Program-made: the position numbers and the translations under genes
Part shown: positions 10,451 to 22,269 of the stretch, piece after piece
Position numbering within the stretch: the first letter of the stretch is position 1
How the letters are laid out: every line of letters begins with the position of its first letter
NCBI RefSeq assembly: GCF_022539505.1
Contig: NC_061514.1
Location: 223,657,837-223,721,836, forward strand
From: Lolium rigidum
Taxonomy: Eukaryota; Streptophyta; Magnoliopsida; Poales; Poaceae
DNA: 64,000 nucleotides
Direction: 5' to 3'
Notes under the pieces: generated by a model
What the model was told of the DNA's origin: nothing
Databases searched by the model: none
What the model saw: the letters and a program-made list of their open reading frames with translations, nothing else

Positions 10451-12052
10451 TGCTGGCGTGTAGTTGACACACGTCTGTTGGGAACCCCAAGAGGAAGGTG
10501 TGATGCGTACAGCAGCAAGTTTTCCCTCAGTAAGAAATCAAGGTTATCAAACTAGTAGGAGTCAAGGGCCACGTGAAGGTTGTTGGTGACGGAGTGTAGT
10601 GCGACGCAACACCAGGGATTCCGGCGCCAACGTGGAACCTGCACAACACAATCACACTACTTTGCCCCAACTTAACAGTGAGGTTGTCAATCGCACCGGC
10701 TTGCTGTAAACAAAGGATTAAACGTATGGTGTGGAAAATGATGTTTGTTTGCGAAGAATAGTAGAGAACAGAGTTTGCAGTAGATTGTATTTCAGATGTA
10801 AAAGAATGGACCGGGGTCCACAATTCACTAGTGGTGTCTCTCCAATAAGAAATAGCATGTTGGGTGAACGAATTACAGTTGGGCAATTGACAAATAGAGA
10901 GGGCATAACAATGCACATACATATCACGATGAGTACTATGAGATTTAATCAGGGCATTACGACAAAGTACATAGACCGCTATCCAAAGATGCATCTATGC
11001 CTAAAAAGTCCACCTTCGGGTTAGCATCCGCACCCCTTCCAGTATTAAGTTGCAAACAACGGACAATTGCATTAAGTATGGTGCGTAATGTAATCAACAC
11101 AAATATCCTTAGACAAAGCATTGATGTTTTATCCCTAGTGGCAACAAGACATCCACAACCTTAGAACTTTCTCATCACCGTCCTGCATTCAATGGAGGCA
11201 TGAACCCACTATCGAGCATAAATACTCCCTCTTGGAGTTACAAGTATCAACTTGGCCGAGCCTCTACTAGCAACGGAGAGCATGCAAGAACATAAACAAC
11301 ACATATATGATAGATTGATAATCAACTTGACATAGTATTCCATATTCATCGGATCCCAACAAACACAACATGTAGCATTACAAATAGATGATCTTGATCA
11401 TGATAGGCAGCTCACAAGATCTAACATGATAGCACAAGAGGAGAAGACAACCATCTAGCTACTGCTATGGACCCATAGTCCAAGGGTGAACTACTCACAC
11501 ATCAGTCCGGAGGCGATCATGGTGATGTAGAGTCCTCCGGGAGATGATTCCCCTCTCCGGCAGGGTGCCGAGGCGATCTCCCTGAATCCCCCGAGATGGG
11601 ATTGGCGGCGGCGGCGTCTCTGGAACTTTTTCCGTATCGTGGCTCTCGGTAATAGGGTTTTCGCGACGGAGAGTATAAGTAGGCGGAAGGGCAGAGTCGG
11701 AGGGCTGACGAGGGCCCCACACCACAGGGCGGCGCGGGCCCCTCCCTGGCCGCGCCGCCTTGTGGTTTGGCCACCTCGTGGCCCCACTTCGTATGCTCTT
11801 CGGTCTTCTGGAAGCTCCGTGGAAAAATAAGACCCTGGGCGTTGATTTCGTCCAATTCCGAGAATATTTCCTTTGTAGGATTTCTGAAACCAAAAACAGC
11901 AGAAAACAAGAACTGGCTCTTCGACCATCTCGTCAATAGGTTAGTGCCGGAAAATGCATATATAATGATGTAAAGTGTGTATAAAACATGTGAGTATTGT
12001 CATAAAAGTAGCATGGAACATAAGAAATTATAGATACGTTTGAGACGTATCA
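10451..12052 (-). repeat. 3' LTR of Athila-like element A
   Basis: The minus-strand LTR starts TGATACGTCTCAAACGTATC (12052) and ends at 10451 in ACACGCCAGCA. At 1602 bases it matches the length and style of the abundant Triticeae Athila-type LTRs I know as Sabrina/WHAM-like (from memory). It contains the GC-rich leader-like block (11500-11800) seen in element S in related form. Confidence 0.75.
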
Positions 12053-14677
12053 AGCATCCCCAAGCTTAGTTCCTACTCGCCCTCGAGTAGGTAAACGATA
12101 ACAAGGATAATTTCGAAGTGACATGCTATCATAATCTTGATCAATACTATTGTAAAGCATATGAGATGAATGAAGTGATTCGAAGCAATGGTAAAGACAA
12201 TGATTAAACAACTCGAATCATATAGCAAAGACTTTTCATGAATAGTACTTTCAAGACAAGCATCTATAAGACTTGCATAGGAGTTAACTCATAAAGCAAT
12301 AAATTCTTAGTAGAAAGTTTTGAAGCAACACAAAGGAAGATATAAGTTTCAACAGTTGCTTTCAACTTCAACATGTTTATCTCATGGATAATTGTCAACA
12401 CAAAGTAATATGATGAATGCAAATAAGCAAGTATGTAGGAATCAATGCACACAGCTTGACACAAGTGTTTGCTTCTAAGATAGAAAGAAGTAGGTAAACC
12501 GACTCAACATAAAGTAAAAGAATGGCCCTTCGCAGAGGGAAGCATGGATTACTATTTTTGTGCTAGAGCTTTTCATTTTGAAAACATAGAAACAATTTTG
12601 TCAACGGTAGTAATAATTCATATGTGTTATGCATAAGACATCCTATAAGTTGCAAGCCTCATGCATAGAGTACCAATAGTGCTCGCACCTTGTCCTAATT
12701 AGCTTGGATTTACATGGATTATCATTGCATAACATATGTTTCAACCAAGTGTCACAAAGGGGTACCTCTATGTCGCCTGTACAAAGGTCCAAGGAGATAG
12801 ATCGCATTTGATTTCTCGTTTTTGATAGATCTCAACTTAGGACATCCATACCGGGACAACATAGACAACAGATAATGGACTCCTCTTTAATGCATAAGCA
12901 TTCAACAACTGTATAATATTATCATAAGAGATTTGAGGATTGATGTCCAAACTGAAACTTCCACCATGATTCATGGTTTTAGTTAGCGGCCCAATGTTCT
13001 TCTCTAACAATATGCATACTCAAACCATTTGATCATGATAAATCACCCTTACTTCGTACAAGACGAACATGCATAGCAACTCACATGATATTCAACAAAG
13101 GTGAAATAGTTGATGGCGTCCCCGTAAACATGGTTACCGCTCAACAAGCAACTTATAAGAAATAAGATACATAAGTAACATATTCAATACCACAATAGTT
13201 TTTAAGGCTATTTTCCCATGAGCTATATATTGCAAAGACAAGGAATGAAATTTTAAAGGTAGCACTCAAGTAATTTACTTTGGAATGGCAGAGAAATACC
13301 ATGTAGTAGGTAGGTATGGTGGACACAAATGGCATAGTTTTTGGCTCAAGGATTTGGATGCACGAGAAGTATTCCCTCTCAATACAAGGCTTTGGCTAGC
13401 AAGGTTGTTTGAAGCAAACTCAAGTATAAACCGGTACAGAAAAACTTACATAAGAACATATTGCAAGCATTATAAGACTCTACACTGTCTTCCTTGTTGT
13501 TCAAACACCTTAACCAGAAAATATCTAGACTTTAGAGAGACCAATCATGCAAACCAAATTTCAACAAGCTCTATGGTAGTTCTTCATTAATGGGTACAAA
13601 GTACATGATGCAAGAGCTTAAACATGATCTATTTGAGCACAACAATTGCCAAGTATCAAATTATTCAAGACATTATACCAATTACCACATGAAGCATTTT
13701 CTGTTTCCAACCATATAACAATGAACGAAGCAGTTTTCAACCTTCGCCATGAACATTAAAAGTAAAGCTAAGAACACCAGTGTTCATATGAACGAGCGGA
13801 GCGTGTCTCTCTCCCACACAAAGAATGCTAGGATCCGATTTTATTCAAACAAAAACAAAAATAAAAACATACAGACGCTCCAAGTAAAGCACATAAGATG
13901 TGACGGAATAAAAATATAGTTTCACTAGAGGTGACCTGATAAGTTGTCGATGAAGAAGGGATGCCTTGGGCATCCCCAAGCATAGATGCTTGAGTCTTCT
14001 TGAAATATGCAGGGATGAACCACGGGGGCATCCCCAAGCTTAGACTTTTCACTCTTCTTGATCATATTGTATCATCCTCCTCTCTTGATCCTTGAAAACT
14101 TCCTCCACACCAAACTCAAAACAAACTCATTAGAGGGTTAGTGCATAATCGAAAATTCACATATTCAGAGGTGACATAATCATTCTTAACACTTCTGTAC
14201 ATTGCACAAAGCTACTGAAAGTTAATGGAACAAAGAAATCCATCAAACATAGCAAAACAGGCAATGCGAAATAAAAGGCAGAATCTGTCAAAACAGAACA
14301 GTCCGTAAAGACGAATTTTTCAGAGGCACTTAACTTGCTCAGATGAAAAAGCTCAAATTGAATGAAAGTTGCGTACATATCTGAGGATCACGCACGTAAA
14401 TTGGCAGATTTTTCTGAGTTACCTACAGACGGGGCTACTCAATTTCGTGACAGCAAGAAATCTGTTTCTGTGCAGTAATCCAATTCTAGTATCAACCTTA
14501 CTATCAAAGACTTTACTTGGCACAACAATGCAATAAAATAAAGATAAGGAGAGGTTGCTACAGTAGTAACAACTTCCAAGACTCAAATATAAAACAAAAG
14601 TGCAGAAGTAAAATAATGGGTTGTCTCCCATAAGCGCTTTTCTTTAACGCCTTTCAGCTAGGCGCATAAAGTGTGAA
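12053..14677 (-). other. Non-coding internal region of element A with repeated PPT-like motifs
   Basis: No coding frame of interest is present over 2.6 kb. The polypurine tract by the LTR (12054-12068, AAGCTTGGGGATGC on the minus strand) recurs at 13970-13984 and 14028-14042. The pair near 14 kb is spaced 58 bases apart and is also present in element S. The rest resembles the internal non-coding region of S at lower similarity. Confidence 0.6.
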
Positions 14678-15341
14678 TCAAGTATTATCAAGAGATGAAG
14701 CATCAACATCATAACTTTCACAATTTGTCACAATAGGTATATTAGATGCTCCCTCATCCATAGTGGTACTAAGGGCTTTGTCAATTTTAGGCCTATAATA
14801 GTTTTTTGGCTTAGGCACCTTAGAGACATACATGAACTTTTGCTCCTTACCCACATAAGCTTTCTCCTTAAACTTAAGAGAAGAAAAAGTTGAACCCAAG
14901 GTTCCCATAGCTTCTTCAAGTTCACTAATCCTATGGTTTTGATTATCATGAGTAGCACAAGTTTCTAAGACGGCAATTCTCTCATTAATTCCACTTAGAG
15001 ATTTATCAAGTTTATCAGTGTTATTAAGTAATATTCCCAATTTAGTCTTAATACTTGGAAGATTTTGCTCTATGGTCTCCAACTTTTTCATGACATCTTC
15101 AAGAGAGATTTCAATTTTAGCTTCATTAACAGGTGGTATTCCAACTAGACTCTCAATAATGCAACTAGCTTCTAAAGCAGGAGTGCCTAGGAAATTACCT
15201 CCCGCAAGAGTATCAAGAACATACCTATTCCAGCTAGAGATACCAACATAAAAGTTCCTAAGTAGGATAATAGTGGAGTGTTTCTTAGTGCACCTATGAT
15301 GAGCATCACTAATTCTATACCAAGCATCTTTAAAACTTTTG
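14678..15341 (-). pseudogene. Athila-type gag fragment with coiled coil
   Basis: The minus-strand frame is open from about 15341 (SFKDAWYRISDAHHRCTK), through LDTLAGGNFLGTPALEASC, to a predicted coiled coil (MKKLETIEQNLPSIKTKLG onward, 15091-14678). The first part resembles the Athila gag core, where AWxR..D and AAGG-like motifs are conserved. The N-terminus is cut off at the junction with non-element DNA. Gag would form the virus-like particle. The truncation makes it non-functional. Confidence 0.65.
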
Positions 15342-15345
15342 TGAT

Positions 15346-15736
15346 ATATTTTCGTGCCTCTGGGTCCTTAGTTGTACTCAGCTTTCCTCAGCCTCCTTAG
15401 TTTTTCCTCGCTTTCCCCAACTTCTGTCTATAACCCGCGAAAGAGCTCTGACGGAAGGAATCCCGTTTAGTTGACGTTGGTTGGTGCCGGCAAGTGGGGC
15501 CGCCGTTGGTGCCCCGCAGCTGGACACGTCTCCACTTATCCGCATCATCGTGGGACCCACAACTTGTCCACGTGAGAGCGCCGGACCCACAGCCTTACCC
15601 AGTGTGACCGTTGCAAAATGGGAGCCCGACCCAGCCCCACGCCCCATGCCCGTGCCATTGCTTCCCCTTTCTTTCTCCGCGCCCCATTGTTCTTCTTCTC
15701 TCGCCGGCCGGCAGCCCTTCTCCCGGCACGCGGGTG
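15346..15736. other. GC-rich upstream region of the GRF-type pseudogene
   Basis: No coding region is supported. The stretch precedes the ATG at 15737 and has the GC-rich, CT-rich character of a grass 5' flank (runs such as CTTCCCCTTTCTTTCTCC near 15660). I cannot point to a convincing TATA box. Confidence 0.3.
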
Positions 15737-16350
15737 ATGTCTAGTTTCTCTTCGACCTCCCGTTCTTCATGGCCGCAGTATGGACCCGTGCCTTTGACAA
15801 GATGCCCCGACCGCCCACGCCAGAGCCTCGAAGCGGCCGATCCGTAAGACGGACGAGAACGGCAACCGTGGACGTGAGTTCGTTGCATGCGAGAGCTTGC
15901 CATATAGAGAGGGGATAAGGTTAGATCTCGCTCCAATTTCTCTGTTTTCTCTCGATTTTCTTGTTATTCCCTCGAATTTGGGATTTAGGGTTCACGTTGT
16001 TGTTTTCAGATCCTGAAGAAATGCAGGCATTTCGAGTGGATCGATGTGTACGTTCAGAGGCTTCAGCTTGCAGGAATCAATTGGCGCTATTGGGGGGCGC
16101 AATTTGGGAGGGGGGACTTGCCGTAGAGAATGCGGCGGAGAGAGGAGCCGTTCGATTAGGGACCTTCCGATTATGCCTAATGCTCCCAATGCGTGACTGG
16201 TGGAAGTGAAGGAGAACTGAAGAAAATGAACAAGCGACTAAGGCAGCTGATCGAGTTGAAGAAGCAAGCTAATCTGATGGCTGGTTGTTTTTTTTGTTGT
16301 ATAATTACGATCGGATTCTTATCATTGCTCACCAGGCGCTAGAAGTTGTT
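15737..16350 (+). pseudogene. Broken GRF-type zinc-finger membrane protein gene
   Basis: An ATG at 15737 opens SSFSSTSRSSWPQYGPVPL followed by TRCPDRPRQ. In intact members of this grass family a second Cys follows, where this copy has Arg. A one-base shift near 15836 moves the frame to TDENGNRGREFVACES. An intron of about 90 bases ends with TTTTCAG at 16009. Exon 2 reads ILKKCRHFEWIDVYVQRLQL, the GRF-finger end (CxHFEW), then hits a stop at about 16126. A late piece, GELKKMNKRLRQLIELKKQAN, is followed by a short hydrophobic tail (LMAGCFFCCIITIG), as in members with a C-terminal membrane anchor. The likely donor at the exon 1 end reads ATAAGG instead of GTAAGG. This is a pseudogene. Confidence 0.6.
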
Positions 16351-16500
16351 ACAAGGGATACCTTAGTTACAAATCCATTATTCAAGCTGGATGTACTTGT
16401 AGTTGTTTTCAAAGTTAGTGTGTGGCATTCACCGAAATTACCAAACTATATTCCCTAAAAGAAAAGGACAGCTAAAGATAGTTGATAATTGTTAGAGGGG

Positions 16501-19500
16501 TGACAAATAATGCAATCACCGAAATCCGCAAATATGTATGCCTCATGTTTAAACAGGCACTATTCTAGGGTTACAAGGAGTGAGTGACAGTTTCTCTCGA
16601 GAGTATGGCATCTCTATATCTTTGTTGAAAAATCATTTTCGAAAACAAGTTTCTTTTAAAGACTAGTAGGTAAGGATGACCCAATTTCCTTTCCGGCCAT
16701 CTGAATGACCAAAACAACTTTACCAACTTTCCACCGTACCTCCGAGGTACATTTCCACCAGTCCCAGTGGCATCATTTTCCCAAAACATTTTTGAGAAAA
16801 CACTTTTATAAACCAAAACTCTTCAGGCTAAGCAACAGCCTTCCCAACCGTCCATAACCGCGGACACGGCTATTCGAATAGTTTTCACTCTGCAGAGGTC
16901 GTACACTTTCCCCACAAGATCCGATAAATCCGCCGGGATCATCCCTGGTTCACCAAGCGTCAAAACGCGAGGCTCGGATAACCGATCGTAGTTTTTCGCT
17001 TGCTCGCCTTAGCCTAAGACATGCCGAATGAGTTGTACCTCCCAACACCAGAGTCCGGGATGCCGTTTACCCAGGAGTTGCAAAGTCCCCGACACCCGAC
17101 CCTCCGGAATGCCATCCAACCACCTCGGCATCTTTCAATGGGAGCTCATAAGTTGTACCCCGCGTACCTAAAAAGGCAAATGGGTTGCGTCCCTTCTCAT
17201 GGGAAGAACCCCGGTCGAAGCGTCCATGGTCGGACCGCCACTACACTTGCAGGACTCAAACTAAGGCGAGACAAACTACTACGCTACGCCCGTGCCCACT
17301 TTGGGGTAATGTGGTTGCACTGTCTTTTAGTCCGGGTGAGTACTTAGGCGCTAAAGTTTTCGAAAACATTTTCATTCCTCCACTTGCCTCCAGCAAATCT
17401 TCTTTCCATAAACCTTTTTCCTTTCATAAACTCACACTTGGGCAGGGCTACCCCATTCCAAGGTTTTTTTAAAAAAACTTCTTTTCTAGAAAACAATTTC
17501 ACAACATTTTTCCAGGGCTCCAAACCTATAGTCCAACTTTTCTTGAAAAGCGGCGACAAAGGGAGGATAAGGTGTTAAGCACCAAATCGTAGCCAGGATT
17601 GTCCAGTAGGTATCAATGAGGGGCAGCACCCGTAAGGGTGGAATAATAAAACTCCGAGTGGCTATAACCAATCACATAAATAATAAAAGACATGCAATTT
17701 ATAAAACCTGTAATAATGCAAGAGTAAGACAATTAGGATGAGGTATGCATCAAGAGGTGGCTTGCCTTGGTCAGCAAAGTGTCCCTGGTCTTTCTCTTCG
17801 AAACCCTCAGAATGATCCTCCTCTTCTTCACCGGTGGTGTTCGCAACTATCATCGCAAAAATAAAAGAACACACAATCACCATACAAGAAAACATACTTG
17901 CGACACTTAGGCTACTGCAATCAGTGGGTATTTCAAGCAATAATAAGTGCACAACACACCTAGTATTTAACTAGAACTTTTTTTTTATTTGAGAGAATTA
18001 TTTTATTTCCACTAGATCAAATCTAGAATCCTAATAATTATAAGCCAGAAACTTACTTCTTCACTCCAGCGGCTAAATTTCAAATGCAAACGTAGTTAAG
18101 ATTATTTAGAAACTAATACGACTGGTTTTGTGCCAGAAACATTTATATACTTCCAGAAACAGGTACAAGCATTGCCACCTATTCCAAAGTGTGGAAGGGG
18201 TTTGCATAAAGAATTGGTTTACTCCATAAAGAGTTACAGAACTTGTACTATTAAATTTATAATGCTACTGCATACTTTCAGTATTTTAATTACTGTTGGA
18301 GTTGCATGGTAGATCTGGAGATGATACTTAGTCTACGTGATAGATAACTCCTCCAGGGACGTGAGAAAATGTGAATCAACACATGTTGAACATCACGGAA
18401 TTATTTGACGAATTTAAAGTAGAGTAGATCTCTCAGCAGGATTTAATTTCAGAATAAAGGAAAGTGACTATGTGCCGGTTTGAACAGATCGGACCAGGTC
18501 TAGAGCGGACCGAAACTGACAAGCAACCCAATACTGCGACAGGCCGGCCAAAGAAAAAAAAAGAACTGCTGATGAGAGGAGACATGCATAGCTGCATGCA
18601 ATCGTCGGAAGGAAATCGAGCAGCCCTGGGCAAGCTCTTCCGCGATCGACAACCCACAACGAGCGGGTCGGCCGCGACCTAGCAATGGACAGGAAATAAA
18701 CAGGAGCTCACCGTGGGGTGCAGAGGCGGCGGAGACGACGTGGAGGATGGTGCTGAGGGAAACGGTCGCTCCTCCCGTCGCCCTGGACGCGCGGTCGACC
18801 TCGAGGTTGTCCACATGGACGGAAACGAGTGCCGTGTCTCCGACAAGAGGTGAACGGCGATGAAAGAAACGCAACTGGACAACGGCGACGCCGACAGTGA
18901 TTCCTCGGGGCTCGATGGCGGAGATGCAGCTGAGGACAGGCGACGCCGGACGAGGCCGAGCTCCGCGTCGGGGCAGCACGACGGAGCTCAACAACAGCGA
19001 CGACCTGGTGGGTTCCTGGCAAGAAAAGGGCGGTGTTTAGGTCGTAGGTGCAGCGCAGAGACGATAGGAACGGAGAGCAAGAGTGGAGATGCACATCAGT
19101 CATGGCTGCGTCGAGCGACTGGGAACGACGACGCGACGCGTACACGCGAGTAACCGTAACGACACAGAGCAGAGGGCGAGCTCACCGGGGACCTGGAGGC
19201 GACGGATTCGCGTCGAAGGACTGCGTAGCGGCGGTCGGCGACGCTCCTCGTCCGAGCAACGTGTGCATGCAGACTACCGGACGGCGGTGTAGGGAATACG
19301 CGGAAGATCTGCTCGGTCTCCACGGATGCGCAGGAGGTTCCCGGTGGTCGGCGAGCTCGCAGGAAAGCTCGATACCGGGACGGACGGCGAGGAGAAACTC
19401 GACGACGACGGCCTTTCCGCGAGCTGCATGCAAGACGGGAATCAGGTCGGGGTCTCTGGAGAGATCTAAAAAGATAAAATCGGAGATGAGGGGTAGAGGG

Positions 19501-22188
19501 GTGCAGCAGCCATGTCCACAACGTGTTGCAGAACGACGAGAGCTCCGACCTGTTCCTCCTTTGCCCAGGAAGAGCAACGAAGCAGGGCTTCGTCCCTGGC
19601 GTTTCCGTGGGGGAGAGGGAGCCAGAGGAGATGGGGTTCAGTCTGCATTTGATGGAGAGGGAGGAGAGGCTGTTGTGAGTGGCCAGGGAGAGAATGGGAG
19701 GCTCGGGCTCGAGTTAAAAGGAGAGCAAGGCGACGGGGCAGACGTTGTGCACGAGCTCGTGAGGTTGAGGTGGCGTGGAAACGATTGGTCAAGAGGGCGG
19801 TGGAATAAGGTGAGGCGAGGAGAGACAGGCTCTAAGCGATGCCCGCATGGCTCCTCCGTGTTCTGAACCGCTCAGAACATGTCGTTTTCTACAGAGGCGA
19901 ACAGGTGTTTGATACGTTCCATCGGTGGCACAGAGGACTAGAGCTAGTTCTAGGGTTGCTATACGGTCTATGGTGAGATGTCTTGTTGGTTCGAGACAAT
20001 AGGAGAGGCCAGAGATGATTGGGTGGACGGGAACGCTCGGGCACGCCACAGTGGTGGTGATCACGCGAGTGTTGAGCAGGGTCGGGTCAGCGTGGAGCTT
20101 CGACTTGCCTCGGGAGCGAGCGCAGCACAGATGGAGGTGACGGGGCAGTGCCTTGGCGCGACCTATTGAGCTAGGGTGCTCGGTGTCTCGCTGACCACCA
20201 ACGTGGTGACCACCCGGAGAGAGAAAAAGGAGGGCTGATGGTGGCGTCCATGGCCAGCGATAGGGAGATGATAGGCATGCTGGAGCGTTCCTGCACGCGT
20301 GAGGGACGGTTTTGGATGGTAGCGGTCGTCTGGTAGCTCCGAGGGAGGCCGTGGCCATCAAGCCGGCAGCCGTGCCAAGGAAGGCTCGACGAAAAGATAC
20401 AACCAGCCGGCCGGGGCGGCGCGTGCGTGGTCCAAGGGAAGCAAGGCTGGCGCGGGAGGGAGTTAGGGATAGCTCCTCGTGTCTGTGCGTGTTCAACACC
20501 AGCCTAAGACGAGGGTGGAGTGCGGGACGGCAACGTGCACCGGGTGACACGGCCACCGTGCACGTCCAGGAGATGCACGGCCGGGCGAGCTGGGCTGCTA
20601 GGTGTCGATCTGGGTAAAGTCAAGGAGGAGGTGTGGAGAGAGAGAGGTGAGGTTTCAGTCAAGGATGGACATGCATGACGTAGTCGTAATTCCGTGGTGC
20701 CAAGCATGGATGGACTTGTATCTTGCTCAAATAGACAATACATGCTGGCTAGGCGATGGAGTTGATGATGGTTAGGTCCAGGTTTGAGTTTGGCAAAGTT
20801 TTAGGATGAGCTCAACAACTAGCTAAGGCAAAGGAGATTGATAAAAAGATATGATCAAATGATCGATTACCTTGATCAGTACTAGGTGGATGAGGTGGTG
20901 ATGTAAAAGGGTTAAGATGGATACATTTGGTGTCCAGAGGTTGTTATTTAAATTCTAAATTTAATTGCAAAAGGTTTGGATCACTTTCCATGTCTATGGC
21001 CAAATTCGAATGAATTTTGGTAAATAAAGCCTTTGAAAATTTAAAGAAGTAAAAGATGCTATTTTGAGTTAAAATATACCTACTAGCACTAGCCTGCATT
21101 GCAGTAAATTTTGGAACAGGAGCAATGCAAGACATGGCATTATCACCACCGCATGCATTATTGAAAATAAGTAAATAGGTTAAAGTAAATTATTCATCAA
21201 AAATAATTTGGAAAGAATGGCTTGGTAAATAGAGCTAGAGGCCACCCTTGGTTTTTTTTTTGAATTAGGAAAAATGATTTTTTTTTGAAAATCATTTGAT
21301 AAATCAATACTGGTTTGACAAATAAAAAAAAACAAGTTTTTGAAATTAGAGAGAAATTTTGGAATCCCTTGCTAAACCAGAGAAGGGTTTAACAAACAAA
21401 GAAGAGGTAAATTGACCTTGAAGAGAGGGGCCGATTGGGAAGTTGAAAAACGGCCACGAGGATAGTGATCAACGTTTCTAGAGATTATGCTTGGATTTTC
21501 TAATTCATTCCCACTTGCAGAGGAAAAAAAAAGAAACACAACAATTCACTCAGGGTCAACCTAAGTCACACAAGGTAATGCACACAGTCAAGCAAGGTGA
21601 ACACAACAAGATACCAGCATTTCCGGAAGCAATGCTAAACGAGTGCCAAATGATGATCATGTCTAGATAAGGTTTGGATAGGGGTTCTAAATAAGGTAGT
21701 AAGATTTTGCAAGGTTTTTCTAGAAAATAGTGGAAACAGAAACATCTCCTGATTTTTGTAGCTTTTTCAAAAGTGTTTGAATCCATTTGTAAAAGTTCGT
21801 AAAAATGAGGCTTTGAAATATAGTGGGGTCATACCACTTGTAGATCCCTGTAGTTTTAGTAAATACTTAGTTTGGAAAATCTTTGTGTAAAACTAAATCT
21901 TGGCTCTTTTGTTTTGGAAAAGTAAAATGACTTTAAATTAGATGAATTGCCAAGATATATATTTTGTAAATTAGATAGCAATATTTTGAATGACATGATC
22001 TCTGGGGCACAAGGATTATTTTGGTTCACAACTTGTTCAAAACAAATCAAACAGACATGCTTAACACACCAAACATGAGAATCAAGCAAGAAATAATGTT
22101 TTCAAGAAGTTAAGACAAAAAGTTTTTGTTCCCCCTGATTTGTGCACTCTGCACAAATAAACAAGGTTGCAAAAGTTGGGGCGCTACA
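16501..22188 (-). mobile_element. Unclassified LTR-retrotransposon-like segment, probably minus strand
   Basis: On the minus strand the right edge reads TGTAGCGCCCCAACTTTTGC (22188 leftward), the style of many gypsy LTR starts. The left edge is near TGACAAATAATGC (16501). The segment holds a mixed region with low coding potential (16.5-18.4 kb), a GC-rich region with frames on both strands (18.5-20.7 kb) and an AT-rich part (20.7-22.2 kb). I find no gag, RT or integrase. No matching 5-bp TSD flanks these limits and no second LTR is obvious. It may be a long LTR or a truncated element joined by deletion to H1 at 22189. Confidence 0.35.
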
Positions 22189-22269
22189 CTACTTCCACAA
22201 CACCTACTTCAAATGAGTCGGCCTCCAAAGGTAACAACATAGGTGTTGGTGATGCCATGATCCCCACTA

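Larger units (their letters stand above)
10451..15345 (-). mobile_element. Athila-like gypsy element A, 5'-truncated (minus strand)
   Basis: A full 3' LTR (10451-12052) is followed leftward-to-rightward on the plus strand by the polypurine region, a long non-coding stretch and a gag remnant that stops at about 15341. Gag-type protein similarity and the close relationship to element S support the Athila lineage; S has a tRNA-Asp-type primer site. No pol is visible, so A was either non-autonomous or internally deleted. The 5' LTR is missing. Confidence 0.75.

Noticed and set aside
19048..19866. 272-codon plus-strand ORF in the GC-rich block
   Set aside because: No recognisable domain, overlapping open frames exist on the minus strand, and the composition alone explains the length.
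16501..22188. Complete LTR retrotransposon with TSDs at these limits
   Set aside because: The 5-bp flanks (AGGGG and CTACT) do not match and no internal LTR pair or pol was found, so I kept it only as an unclassified segment.
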